Source of the DNA: Brasenia schreberi
Taxonomy: Eukaryota; Streptophyta; Magnoliopsida; Nymphaeales; Cabombaceae
Direction: 5' to 3'
Assembly: GCA_036023115.1 (NCBI GenBank)
Contig: JAYKKT010000086.1
Coordinates: 16,197,501-16,261,500 of the forward strand
DNA: 64,000 nucleotides
In this document: piece by piece, positions 1 to 10,982 of the stretch
How the letters are laid out: each line of letters starts with the position of its first letter
Position numbering within the stretch: the stretch's first letter is position 1
Translations under genes and position numbers: made by a program
The notes under the pieces: model-generated
The model's input: the letters and a program-made list of their open reading frames with translations, nothing else
The model's database searches: none
Told to the model about the DNA's origin: nothing

Positions 1-33
1 AATTATATATATATATAATCATAAATAAAAGTG

Positions 34-115
34 CACCGCTAAATCCGCTATATCCTCGCTATATCCCCGCTACCGCTATATCAGGGTCGACCACTAACAA
101 CCCGCTAACCGCTAT
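34..115. repeat. Short CGCTATATCC-type repeats
   Basis: Several near-repeats of the word CGCTATATCC / CCGCTA lie just after an (AT)n run at the window edge. Short reiterated words like this are common in the subterminal zone of hAT and MULE elements. The other end is not identifiable, so the element type is inference. Confidence 0.35.
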
Positions 116-336
116 TGATAACATAGACTCCCTCGCAGGGATGGGTCAGGCCGCTGCTGCGGGGCACTTTGGGATCAAATGCCGTTGCCACACCGGAGAA
201 CCATCCAGCAGCCAAGACGCTCTTCGCTTCCAAACATCCAAAAGGATGTCGTCGGAGAAACATGGGGCTCCATGAGCGGAGAGGCAATAGCACTAATCGC
301 ACGCACCTGAATCACACACCTCATTGGGTGGTGGTA

Positions 337-575
337 CTGCCACCAGAAGCGGAGATGGGCAGAACGTATCAACCTCGGCGATTTTGGGGGAGTCGCTGCC
401 CTCCATGGAGACTGATGTCATCCACTTGTTGTGCACAAGCTCAATCTCCTCAAATCTGCCACCAGAAGCGGAGATGGGCAGAACGTATCAACCTCGGCGA
501 TTTTGGGGGAGTCGCTGCCCTCCATGGAGACTGATGTCATCCACTTGTTGTGCACAAGCTCAATCTCCTCAAATC
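337..575. repeat. 119-bp perfect tandem duplication
   Basis: The segment at 337-455 is repeated head to tail at 456-574 with no difference that I can see. It begins at CTGCCACCAGAAGCGGAG and ends at CTCAATCTCCTCAAATCT. As 119 is not a multiple of three, the duplication shifts any frame crossing it. On the minus strand one copy reads through an open segment containing FEEIELVHNKWMTSV, which I do not recognise. Confidence 0.9.
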
Positions 576-599
576 TTTCCACGGTCGACCAGGATGAAG

Positions 600-990
600 T
601 TCGTAGTGGAATTGGAGGCCTTTGAGAAGGGAAGAAGAGAGGGTCTGGAGCTATCAGACGGTGGCCTCAGCTCAAAACGAGGAAGCCTCTCACTCGTGCC
701 TATAGCTTCACTAACGCTTTCAACACTCCAAGCACCTTCTTTGCGAGGTAGCGATAAAAAGCAGTTTGGATGGTATCACTGCAACTCTGTTGTGACGGGA
801 CTGTGCTCCACTCCTCAAGTACGAGCTACGCCACCAGTGGGTTTGCGGCACTGGTGGCGGCTTCCACCTGTTCTGCTCTGATATCATGTAATAACAAATG
901 TACATACCTAGATTTATTCAATGAATCTTTTTACATAAACAAGCCAGCCATAAGGATTACGTTGTGTAAGATAAGGCAGTAAGGCTTACA
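600..990 (-). mobile_element. LTR-retrotransposon 5' region remnant
   Basis: On the minus strand TGATATCAGAGC (875-886) resembles the primer-binding site complementary to initiator tRNA-Met that many plant copia elements use (TGGTATCAGAGC). It is preceded by TTACA, as at the end of an LTR. An open segment follows on the minus strand towards 720 (EQNRWKPPPVPQTHWWRSS). No gag or pol domain is recognisable, so this is a weak call based on the junction alone. Confidence 0.3.
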
Positions 991-2400
991 TTGTATAAGG
1001 TTGGGTTTTATAGTTAGTTGTGTGCTTCAAACGGCTATAATTTTAATCTTTTGGACTATTTAAAAAAGAAAAATACAGGGAATCATTAGGATCATCCTCG
1101 CAACTTTGAAGGAAGTGTTAAAAAGGATAATGGATCTCTTATGGACTGACCTATGTACCCTTTACAGTGTAAGGGCATATTAGTCCCTTAAATTATAGTA
1201 ATTAAGATTAGGGTTTAGTAGAGAAAACGTGTGATTAAGGAGAGAGGGAGGCATATGGCTCCATGGGTGATCTCCTATCAAGAAACTGTCGTATGTTGTC
1301 TGTAAATGACTTTTGATCAACAAATCAGCTTGTTTTGACAACAGGTTGGCTAACGCCCTGAATGCAATGAAGGTTTTCATATTAATAAATAGTAAAGAGA
1401 AGTCATTTACGGGTTATCTTTATGAAATCATACAAAAACAGCTATTAGAGATAACTAGAAGGGCACAAAGAATGATTTTGACCCTGTGTGCACAATCATT
1501 CCTAGATAGCTACATCAGACTTATCATGATGCAACCTATTACCTAATAATCATGCCTTCAGGTATTCTTCTACATTCAAGATAGACGATTAGGTACACAA
1601 AGGCATCATTGACTGCAGGCACAGATTGATTATCATAAAGGAAGTAGAAGATGCAATATATCAAGAGTTGCAGATATATGATGATGCTCTTCATTTGATG
1701 TGCTTGCCAGTAGCTATAAGGAATCATTCTATGATGCGTTCAGGTAACATAAAATTTATAGTTTAAATTTATATTTGGCACATAAGTTACTCTTTTCATG
1801 ACCTAACATCTCTTATGTAATCCAAGAGAATGAGCAAAACAGCCCCGAGTATTTCTCTCCAATACCAGACATTAAACAGGTAACCAAAGGCCTCAAAATA
1901 TGTACAAAAGAGCAGCCATATATATAGGCTAAAGAAAGAGACATAAGGATGCCAGATTGGGTCCCAACTATTATGATCTATCTAACCACTGAAATCATCC
2001 AACGGCAAGAACACCTAGCCATTGGAGCCTTTAATAAAAAATAGGAAAAGGAAAAAAGACCGAAGAACTTACATGAGAACCTAGTATGATTGTTTCTAAC
2101 AAACATATAGTATTTTCATATTATATATGTGGTGGTGTAGCTTTGACATTGATTATCTAAACTTAAATGTATTTGCAAAACATGTAGTAGTGCCATTAAC
2201 ACAAGGAGTTGAAATGTTTTTGAGCAAATACATAGAAAGAATCACAACAGGTTGGAGCAATGCATCAATGAATTCATATTTGTACTTTGTAACATCCATC
2301 TATGTGAATGATAAATAATTCATTTCATCGAGTTTTATAAGTTTGTTTTATACGTCCTTCTTTTAACTTTATAGGTTTCCTTTTAATTTAAAAAAAAATG
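990..2400. other. No recognisable gene
   Basis: AT-rich sequence with only short, unconvincing open frames on both strands. I see no conserved domain, RNA gene or paired repeat end here. Confidence 0.5.
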
Positions 2401-2407
2401 CAGACAA

Positions 2408-2677
2408 ATGCAAATGCTATCTTTAAGAAGATACCAAGAAGTACAATTTGATCCGATTAGCCTTGAGCATTTCCATGTTTTTGAGGATTTGGTACAAGAG
2501 AAAGAAGGGAATGTCCTTCTCAGTGAAGAAGATCTTCGATGGATCAACTTGGAAGGGCTTGAACAACAACATCGAGACGACAATGATGATGGTGTTGACC
2601 TTGGAGTTCAAGATGACGATGGCGGAGAAGAAGAGAATTATCTAGTTAGATCCAGATTTTCATACTTGAATTTGTGA
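2408..2677 (+). pseudogene. hAT transposase C-terminal tail fragment
   Basis: The 89-codon open frame contains QFDPISLEHFHVFEDLV, LLSEEDLRWINLEGLE and an acidic run rich in Asp and Glu. This pattern (VQFDPISL, a short spacer, LL+E+D+ WINLEG, acidic end) matches the tail following the dimerisation domain in the hAT element at 33.6-34.8 kb ([24 protein letters not shown]). It is related more distantly to the tail at 42.64 kb. The dimerisation domain itself is missing upstream, so this is a truncated exon of a related transposon rather than a small gene. The start codon is arbitrary. Confidence 0.6.
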
Positions 2678-2679
2678 AT

Positions 2680-4125
2680 TTCATGATATAAACCTTTAAA
2701 CATCTTAAGTTGCATAGTGTGTATACTACTCATCACTTAACTTGTTTTCTTTGCTCATTTAACCAGGTTTATTCTTGCTTTTGCTTTTATTGTTATGGCT
2801 GATTATTTGTTAGTGTTGTCAGTTTGTTAATTGTAATTCACGCATAGTTTCTCAAATTGTTAGGATTGTGGCTTGTTACTTAATGATGAATCATTGAATG
2901 ACGTGTAAAATTGTTTACGCTGTTGATGTTATGCATATGCATGTTTTACTTCATTACTGTTGGTTTTAACAAGTGTTTGGATTGTTTAGATTTATTCCCT
3001 CTTCTTGTATGTTTTGGATTCTCTCTGCCCATCATCACCTAATTCGTTCATCTTTTCTGATTCTCAACAACTTCTCGGAGAGGATTCTCTTGGAAGGTAC
3101 TTTCAAAATGATATTTTCAGGAAAATCTCAGGTGTCTTACAACAAATACAAATAAAACCTAAAAAATAATGGCTTTCTAAAACATTCTCCTTATGAGAAA
3201 GTATACAAAGCCAATAATAAAAGGTTTATGAAGTTAAAGATATGAAAGGAATGAAAAACACGTATTGAGAACACAAACAAATGAACAAAAAAAAATTCAT
3301 GAAAACATTGTATTGTTTTCCCAACTGTATCAATGACCTTAAAATTGCCGGTATTATAACAATATATTCAAATATTGTCAACATCCATGACAATGATTTA
3401 AGTGCTAGCCTTCAGGCTTCATAAAATCCAATCTCCAAATAGAAAAAGAAATGTGTAACATATAATAATTTTGTGGCTTTTGGTCAAATCCATATGGTTA
3501 GCTTTGTGACAGAAGAAATGAATAGAATGAGAGGTATAGGGCTCATGACAAAGTGATACATCTTCAATGACTTGTTCGGTTCTAATTCGGTTCAAACTTG
3601 ACACATACTGAATCAAAGAATGCCACAAATTCGATTAGCACATGAATCTACTACACACAGTAACAAAGTTGTGGCTCCAAAACCTGTAATGCTGCAAAGA
3701 ATTTGTAGTTTTCTAACTTCTACTGATTAATCACATTCATGCTGGAGCAATGCACTTAAAGCAGCATAAGACTCCGAAACCTCAACTAAATCTAATGCAA
3801 AATTAGCACCTCCTAAGAGAATATTAGATGATACAAGGAGGATGACTGACTTCAAGAAGTACATGGTGTGGCAGTGCACTTCCAATAATAAAAAAGCAGG
3901 TAGCAAGGATGTAAAGAGAAAAATCAATGAAGCTGCTCCGAATTTGGAGATATGCATTACTCCAGTGGAAACTGGCAGTTTAAATATAAACATGTCTGGA
4001 TTAACTAAGCTCTCATTGTCAAAAGTATAAGTTGAGTAAACGTCCAAAGGATATACGAGCACAAACAAATTGAGAGCTTTTTGAGGATAATACACATAAA
4101 TGATGATTAACAACTTTTCCTGTGG
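2680..4125. other. No confident gene; possible 3' part of BLISTER-like locus
   Basis: AT-rich. On the minus strand near 3735-3805 an open piece ending in ESYAALSALLQHECD and a stop follows an AG. Its splice phase does not fit the last confident BLISTER-like exon, and it does not resemble the family's C-terminus. Nothing else is supported. Confidence 0.35.
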
Positions 4126-5465
4126 TCACTTTTAACTGGGAGTCCTCAGAGGATTCATGAACCAGATCACGTGACAACTCCTCTTTCTCTAACGTTAACT
4201 GTAAAAAGGATTTTCACTATGTGCTTGACAAAAAGACAACGCCAATATGAAATTTGCATTTCGAACTCAAGGGAAAAACACTAATGAACATGTCAGCTAC
4301 TCAACTATAGACTTATAAATGAGAAATATCTGAATGTTTGATGAAAGGTACCATTATGTACCTCCACAATCAGAGATTTAATGTTGCCAACCGTTCTTAA
4401 TTGATCTGGGGGAAGTGTACCAGATGAAGTTGATGCACTGGGGGAGAGCTAGTATACATTCTGTTTGGCGTAATAAAGGATTCATCATCCTTCATGACAT
4501 GATCAAGTATCAACAGTAACCATGCCTACGGCACTAGCCGCACCAGTGGAATCATTCCTCACTTCAGAACCTGAGAACAGACTAGTACTATTATACAGCA
4601 GGTAAACATTGCCATTCTCCTTAACAAGAAAAAGAAAAGCTGATTCTGGCAAACCGATATAAGTACCTAAGTCATCAGTGGATGTTGATACATCTTTCAT
4701 AGCATTACACCTCTTAAAATCAACTGATCTCTCACTAAAAGAATCCTGCCGCAACTTGGACTGAAGCACTTTTTTCTCTTCCCCAACAAACAAAAAAAGG
4801 AGAATTAAAAACAATGGACAAACAGAAAAAGAACTAGAAGATAAGGCTCAATGCTCAAACCAATATTAGACTAAACATCAAAGGAAACTGGGAAGAAAGA
4901 AACTGCTTCTCACAAAAACAGCAAGTAATCGTGAATCACTTTTACCAATAGTAACCGAGCTCGAGAATCTCAACTCAGGTCTATAACTTTTTTGGAGTGT
5001 CAGAGCAAGACTGTATTCATCATATTTTTGGATAAATAGCAGTACCAAGAACGTGTCATAGACTTTAATGTTGGTTATATTGGAATACGAAATTTGAGTA
5101 AAGTGATGAAGAGACCAATGAAAGTGTCATCCTTTTATGTCAAATTTCTGGCTTCCCATTATTTCACACTCAAACCTCATTTTTGACTTTTTAAATGATA
5201 ACCTGAATCGTATAGCAGAGTGGTACTTCACAGAGGGGAAGTATCCTATACAACACTAGTACAACACCGACACTTAACATGTGTCAGACAAGGACATATA
5301 TACTGCTAGACATTTTCCATAGCCATTTTTTGTTTTTTTGCTTGATCAAATACTGGCTAACTATTACTTTCGTAATAAACAATAGCTTACTAAAAGTAGT
5401 CTCTTTTTACTTTGGAATTCTGTGAAAAGTAATCAATTATATAAAATCATGTGAAAAGCTTTTAT

Positions 5466-5490
5466 TTATATATATATATATATATATATA
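5466..5490. repeat. (TA)n microsatellite
   Basis: An uninterrupted alternating TA run of about 12 units. It lies in the long intron-like gap of the BLISTER-like locus. Confidence 0.9.
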
Positions 5491-5642
5491 GACATGTCCA
5501 GTTCTGGGCAAACTGGAACCTTTGTCCAAAACCAGGAACAGTAACCGAACCGGCCAGGGGCCGTGTGCACGTTTTGTTCTTTTGACCTTTGTATTCCAAG
5601 AAAGGAAATAGTTTTAATGCAACTTCGAAAACCAAGTCATCA

Positions 5643-5760
5643 TCAACCCGTTCTTAGCTCAGTGGCAAGGCTCTCCCTATCATGGTTGCTGGTAAGGAGT
5701 TTGAATCCCAAAGGGTGATACACCCTCCCTAAAAGAGTACTGTGACTCCCTATGTTTACC
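5643..5760 (+). mobile_element. tRNA-derived SINE-like sequence
   Basis: TTAGCTCAGTGGCAAGG resembles an RNA polymerase III A box. About 35 bp later GAGTTTGAATCCC resembles a B box. No cloverleaf stems can be completed, so this is a tRNA-derived SINE remnant and not a tRNA gene. The 3' limit is approximate. Confidence 0.45.
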
Positions 5761-8390
5761 AAAACAGGGAAGCCTACATCTTGTCAAAAACATTTGACAG
5801 CATATGACACAATGGTGACAGCAAAAACCATTGAAATATGAACCAAAAATCTTCACAAACGTCGGGTGATGAGAAACACATAATCCACCCAGTTTAGTTG
5901 GCCAAGCTAAAACACCAAGCACCAGAAGAATACCCAAACAACAGCTGTAAACAAGTTTTACGAAATGTTATGCTGAAAAATACTTTAAGAAATTTACAGA
6001 GAACACCACATAGTTCAACAGTTCAAGCACTGAATGATAGGGAAAGAGAACAGAGAAAAGATCAAGTTACTAGTTTGACCTCTAGCACATGTTTGTACAA
6101 CAACGAAAAGTAAGCAACACTTGGCATTTCCAAACCCTCCAATCTTTGAGTTTCATTGGTGGATGTCATCCATTGGTGGTCATTTGATGAGTTCCAAGAG
6201 CATTTTCAGTTGTAAAAGTATAGGGAATTATGGAGCACTAGATCTTCTGCTTACAGAACCTGCTCCTGTTACAAAACTTGGGGCATCTAAAAATGTCAGC
6301 TGATTAATCTCATCGAACATATGCACAGGTTTCTCTCACCAAAAATAGTTAAGAAACTTTGAAAAGACTGGCATCATGTTGAGAAAAAATTGCTTGAAAG
6401 GCTTTCTTCACCCAAAAGATTTAAAAGATAAATGAACCTTTTCTAGATTTGGGTTTTGTGCACAAGCCAGCCAAATATACAAGCACAATTGCTCGCATCA
6501 CAGAACTAATGCAACATTAGATGTAAGAATGCCTAGACACCTTCCAAGAATGCTAAACAAAAGTTTGTAAATATTTGTTTACATTTGATTTGTTTTATCT
6601 TTATCATAGATGGATTAGTTTGCACAAATAAACTAAGCTGACAAAACAGCCATATTAGGATGGCCTCCACGCATAGATGTACAATATAGCAGATATCAAG
6701 ATAATGACAATTGCGTCTTGCATATCCTGAACTTATTCTTGCCAGGTTGTACACCAAAGTTGCCCCAGTAGGCAAAAGATAGCAAACTAATGACCTATGG
6801 AGCATGCAGGTACAATGGGAATTACAAGAAAATCACCACGAGTAGATTGATAATCATCAAAGCAAATCTTGCAACAATCAAGAATGATCTCAATCAATAC
6901 TCAAGCATGGATTTCAGAGTAGTATCAGAAAAGAACATAAACAGAACAAACGTCATCAACTTCAAGTGCTTGGAAGCAAGCATAACATTTACAAGAGGCA
7001 AGGCCAATTACTCATAGGGACACCAAAAGTCGAAGAGAGATAGGAGCTACCCCAAAAGGCTTTAGGAGGTCATCGGGAATTTCCAATAATTAGTGAACAA
7101 GCTGCTGAGAATTTCAACAGCTAGCTCCATCAGATGAAATAAATGAAAAAATTATATTAAGAGGTACCAAAAAGGCATTTCTATTGGTGCACTAAAACTT
7201 ACTGGATGATGACCGGAAGCTTGTCTTACAAAACATGGAACCTAGTTGCAGGGACACATTCAGTGAAGAAGTCTACCAGCTAATACTCCTACGCATGTGG
7301 AAGCTCCAATTTTTTCTTTGAGATATTCCTCACATTTAAGATGAGAGTTCACTTAAATAATTTTATTCTCACAGAATATATCGTTGGTACTTGCTAGCTG
7401 TGCACATAGCACTGTTATATGGTGACTGACCCATATTTTCTCTTTGGTAAAAGATTAATGATCAAAAGTACATAGAATTCTTGATGATTTTATGAGACTA
7501 TTGTTTCCATTTAAAGGAGAAAGAAAAATACACACACTAAGGAAGACGACAAAATTCAAGCCCTGCATATACTCCTTCATTTTGGAGAATCCAAAAGCCA
7601 TGAAGACCTAGACCAAAATTAATCCAGGGTAAAGCATGGAATGATAAGAAAAGAAAAGAACTTAGGTATAATGAGTGATGAACGCCATATACAACAATCG
7701 TATGGACTTCATAGAAAGCCAATGAGGCATGAGGACAACCCATGGCAGAGTTCGTCAAAAAAATTTGAATGCCACATATGCGTAACAGTAGGGGGTGAAG
7801 CACCGAAAACAGGACCTCATACAAAACGACTAAGTGCATAGCCCATGAAAGAAAGTTCATGGGACTAAATGATGTAAATACAAATATACCAAAAACGGAG
7901 GGAAAAAACTAACTAGCTGAGACTCACTTTCCCCTTGCAACTTCTCCAAATCAGATTTTAATTGATTGACAACTTCACCCTGAAAAAGAACCAAACATAC
8001 ATGTATATGAGAAAAAAAGAACTAACCAATATTATGATAATAGCAAGCTCTATGATCTATTGGTTCTGCGTTGGAATCTATCGGTGTTCTTTATATAATT
8101 CTCTGTTTGGGAGCAAGGCACGTCAATTGTGATGAACCACGTGAAAAGAAGTAAATTGGAGAGTTTTGTGGGGTGTGTTTGATTTGTGGTGCCAAGTCCA
8201 TGGTACTAGTGTACACTTAAACTCTCATAGGCGTATAACCATGGTTTTGTGTTTGATTTGTGATTGATACTGATATTGAGGTTTTTGTGTGAAGTAAAGA
8301 GTAACATGACAAGGCTTTTCGGTTTTCATGTAAAACCCTTGGGTCTACTTCATGTGACCCACCTTCTCATGATTTGAATTTTTTTTACTC

Positions 8391-8475
8391 AAATTCGAAC
8401 TATGGAACCCCCGTCTAGTATGGGAAAAGGCTTAGTTGTTGTTGTTGTTGTTGTTGAAATTCGAACTATGGAACC
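8391..8475 (+). mobile_element. 47-bp RTE LINE 3' end with 19-bp TSD
   Basis: The core at 8410-8456 reads CCCCGTCTAGTATGGG, AAAAGGCTTAGTTG and a (TTG)n tail. This is identical in type to the 3' end of the LINE copies at 32.2 and 36.8 kb. It is flanked by a perfect 19-bp direct repeat AAATTCGAACTATGGAACC at 8391-8409 and 8457-8475. A target-site duplication around only the extreme 3' end marks a very strongly 5'-truncated insertion by target-primed reverse transcription. Confidence 0.85.
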
Positions 8476-9282
8476 ATAGTTTCAAGACAACGACGCGTTC
8501 CACATTTGATAAACAATATTACTTTGAACTTTAAGCACTAAAAATCAAGTCCAATATTTCTAATGCCTTGTATGAGATACACTCTTTGATAACCTTGCTG
8601 AAATCAGGCTGAAAAGGACAGAACTCACCTCTAAGGTAAGCACTTAAACCAAACTTTTTGTGCTGACCCTCTTGCAGATAAACTGCTTGCTTTGTGCTTG
8701 CAGAGCAAATTATAAGACAGAAATTACGACTAACCTTTGCTTTTGTTGATTTTCAAGTCAACCTATCACAAAGTTAGCAAACTTGAAGATAGAAGCCCAG
8801 CAGCAAGGATGCCAAAGTCTCTCTCATCCCATTATCACAAAGTTTGCAAAGTAGTCTTACACAATGTTAGGTTTGCCATGACGAAATAGATTGTACGTGG
8901 AGCTATTCAGTAAAACAAAGCATGTATATGTTCCTCACAATGTTTGATTAGAAAAACTGAAGAAAGTAGGGTAATCGTGAGGGGGGAAAGGATTATATTT
9001 AAGATAACTGTGAATAACATGGTCAAAAGGCCCCTAAAAATGGTCTCCCATATGTAATAGAAAACAGTATCAGAGGTAAGTGAGAAAGAGTATCATAGAT
9101 GAAGTGAGAAAGAGAAAGAAAAAAGGAGGATATAGGGTGCCAATTGCCATGGAGGGAAGAAAGAGAAGAGGGAAGAGGAGAAAGCTTTTGTGTGTGTGGA
9201 GGGTCACCCTTTTTTCTTTCTTTCTCCTCGAGTATGAGACTCGCGGCTCAACCTTGTCTAACCAATAGAGAGATGCAACTCA

Positions 9283-9608
9283 ATCACATTTCTTATCAAG
9301 AGAAAGGCGTGCATATACCACATTTAACTAAACCTTGTCTTTTTATTTTGATTTCAATCAGTTTTGATTATGATCAGAATGAAATCAATACATCAAATCA
9401 ATGACATATCTCTAAATTGAAGCTTGGAAGCACACATTGGATCACATTTCTTATCAAGAGAAAGACTTACATATACCACATTTCAAGCCAAGAACTAAAC
9501 CTTGCTTTCTTGTTTTGATTTCGATCAGTTTTGATTCCGATTGAAGTGAAATCAATACATCAAATCAACAACATATCTCTAAATCAAAGTTTGGAAGCAT
9601 ACATTGGA
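9283..9608. repeat. Diverged ~158-bp tandem duplication
   Basis: A unit beginning ATCACATTTCTTATCAAGAG at 9283 recurs at 9441. The two copies share the interior words TTTTGATTTC, ATCAATACATCAAATCAA and CATATCTCTAAAT, with scattered substitutions and an indel. It is older than the 298-bp duplication just downstream. Confidence 0.8.
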
Positions 9609-9734
9609 TCAAGTTTCAAGTTATGTTTCACTGGAAAAATGGTGTGAGAAGATCGACGGTGAGGTAGGAATTCACAGAGACGTTGCAGTAATTTTTAAAT
9701 TTTAACGAGACAAGATTGAAATCATATTTAAAAA

Positions 9735-10330
9735 AAAGGTTTGTGGATAGTAAAAAGGATACGTATGTATCCATTGTGTTCGATTTTGATCATGAATACA
9801 AATAAATATTTAAAATTTGCCTTTTAGCCTGTGAATTGACAATCCGTTATATAATCCGAATTAGTATTGACTTCTTTTTACTTGAAAAACTGGCTAGCAA
9901 AATTTGAATAGAGATCCAATTTGAAGTTTTTGACAAACAGTTATGGCAGTTTTCGAGTTTTCGCCCAGGAGGATGGGCCCAGTCTAGTCAAAGGCTGGAC
10001 GAGGATTCACCATGATATCTGAAGCTTAGGCGAAAGGTTTGTGGATAGTAAAAAGGATACGTATGTATCCATTGTGTTCGATTTTGATCATGAATACAAA
10101 TAAATATTTAAAATTTGCCTTTTAGCCTGTGAATTGACAATCCGTTATATAATCCGAATTAGTATTGACTTCTTTTTACTTGAAAAACTGGCTAGCAAAA
10201 TTTGAATAGAGATCCAATTTGAAGTTTTTGACAAACAGTTATGGCAGTTTTCGAGTTTTCGCCCAGGAGGATGGGCCCAGTCTAGTCAAAGGCTGGACGA
10301 GGATTCACCATGATATCTGAAGCTTAGGCG
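9735..10330. repeat. 298-bp perfect tandem duplication
   Basis: The unit starts AAAGGTTTGTGGATAG at 9735 and ends GAAGCTTAGGCG. It is repeated from 10033 with every base I compared identical, and the start word AAAGGT recurs a third time at 10331. It contains no gene. The perfect identity implies a recent event or an assembly duplication. Confidence 0.9.
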
Positions 10331-10346
10331 AAAGGTCAACAATTAC

Positions 10347-10568
10347 CTTGAATGAGCTGCTCCTGAAGTCATGTTTTCCCGCTTCTGTTTGCGGCATGCT
10401 GCTACTCTCCAACAAAATTGACAGAGAAAGGGAGAAACTCCCCATCCTAAAAGACTCAACCATATGAAGAGCGTTTAAAAACAAGCATACTGCGGCAATA
10501 GATGCCGGTAGCGTTATATTTCTATCCATATAATACAAAGAAAAGGTGGAATATTCTGCGATCTCCAT
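10347..10568 (-). other. Possible exon of unknown minus-strand gene
   Basis: An open frame (starting MEIAEYSTFSLYYMD) runs to a plausible donor, AAG followed by GTAATT, after MPQTEAGKHDFRSSSFK. It lies between the PPR gene and the BLISTER-like exons on the same strand. I do not recognise the protein, find no joined partner exon, and cannot exclude a chance open frame. Confidence 0.2.
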
Positions 10569-10920
10569 GGACGGGTGTTAATTGGAATATCATCATGTTA
10601 CACAAAAAGGTCCGCTGACATTCAAGGAAGAATGAGAAACCAACAGTAATCAGATGCAAATTCTGATCAGTTGGCACCCTCCAGTCGCCCCGTTCATCAA
10701 AGAAGGGAAAAGTCAGATCCAATTTATGATTTTCAGTAACACGCAAGCATGAGCATCATCTAAGAAAATTTTCACTCATAACATTGCAACAACTAACATT
10801 GGTAGAAGTTTCTGGCTTTGATTGCCATGTGTAATTAAAGAACAAGGACAATGACGATCTACACAAGTCTGCAGGGCGGTACCATAACACACAAACTCCT
10901 CCCTTTCAGCGGTTGAGAAT

Positions 10921-10926
10921 TTTATT
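10921..10926 (-). terminator. Poly(A) signal AATAAA for PPR gene
   Basis: AATAAA on the minus strand, 57 bases downstream of the PPR stop codon. This is a canonical near-upstream polyadenylation element at a normal distance. Confidence 0.5.
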
Positions 10927-10982
10927 CATTTCCTAACCAATGATCATGAAGTCGGCATGCGGCCATCAGATCAAATGAGACT

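Larger units (their letters stand above)
4130..7979 (-). pseudogene. BLISTER (BLI)-like coiled-coil gene, incomplete exon set
   Basis: Four successive minus-strand exons keep frame across GT-AG introns: about 4775-4667 (KKVLQSKLRQDSF...DVSTSTDDLG), 4570-4530 (SEVRNDSTGAASA), 4448-4362 (LSPSASTSSG, LPPDQLRTVGNIKSLIVE) and 4198-4130 (LTLEKEELSRDLVHESSEDS). They follow, in order, the C-terminal half of plant BLISTER: EEKKVLQ, STSTEGL, a P-x-DQ-R motif, then IEKEEL. BLISTER is a coiled-coil protein that partners the Polycomb methyltransferase CURLY LEAF. An upstream exon at 7979-7928 (GEVVNQLKSDLEKLQGE) matches the family's VNQLK-D-E-L segment. I could not find the long coiled coil expected between these blocks, the conserved C-terminus (VLGWIMK-FPGG type) or the N-terminus. 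It is either a decayed or truncated copy, or a gene whose other exons I failed to see. The family match is from memory. Confidence 0.5.

Noticed and set aside
9735..10330. A CRISPR-like or satellite array
   Set aside because: Only two long adjacent copies without spacers; a simple tandem duplication in a plant genome.
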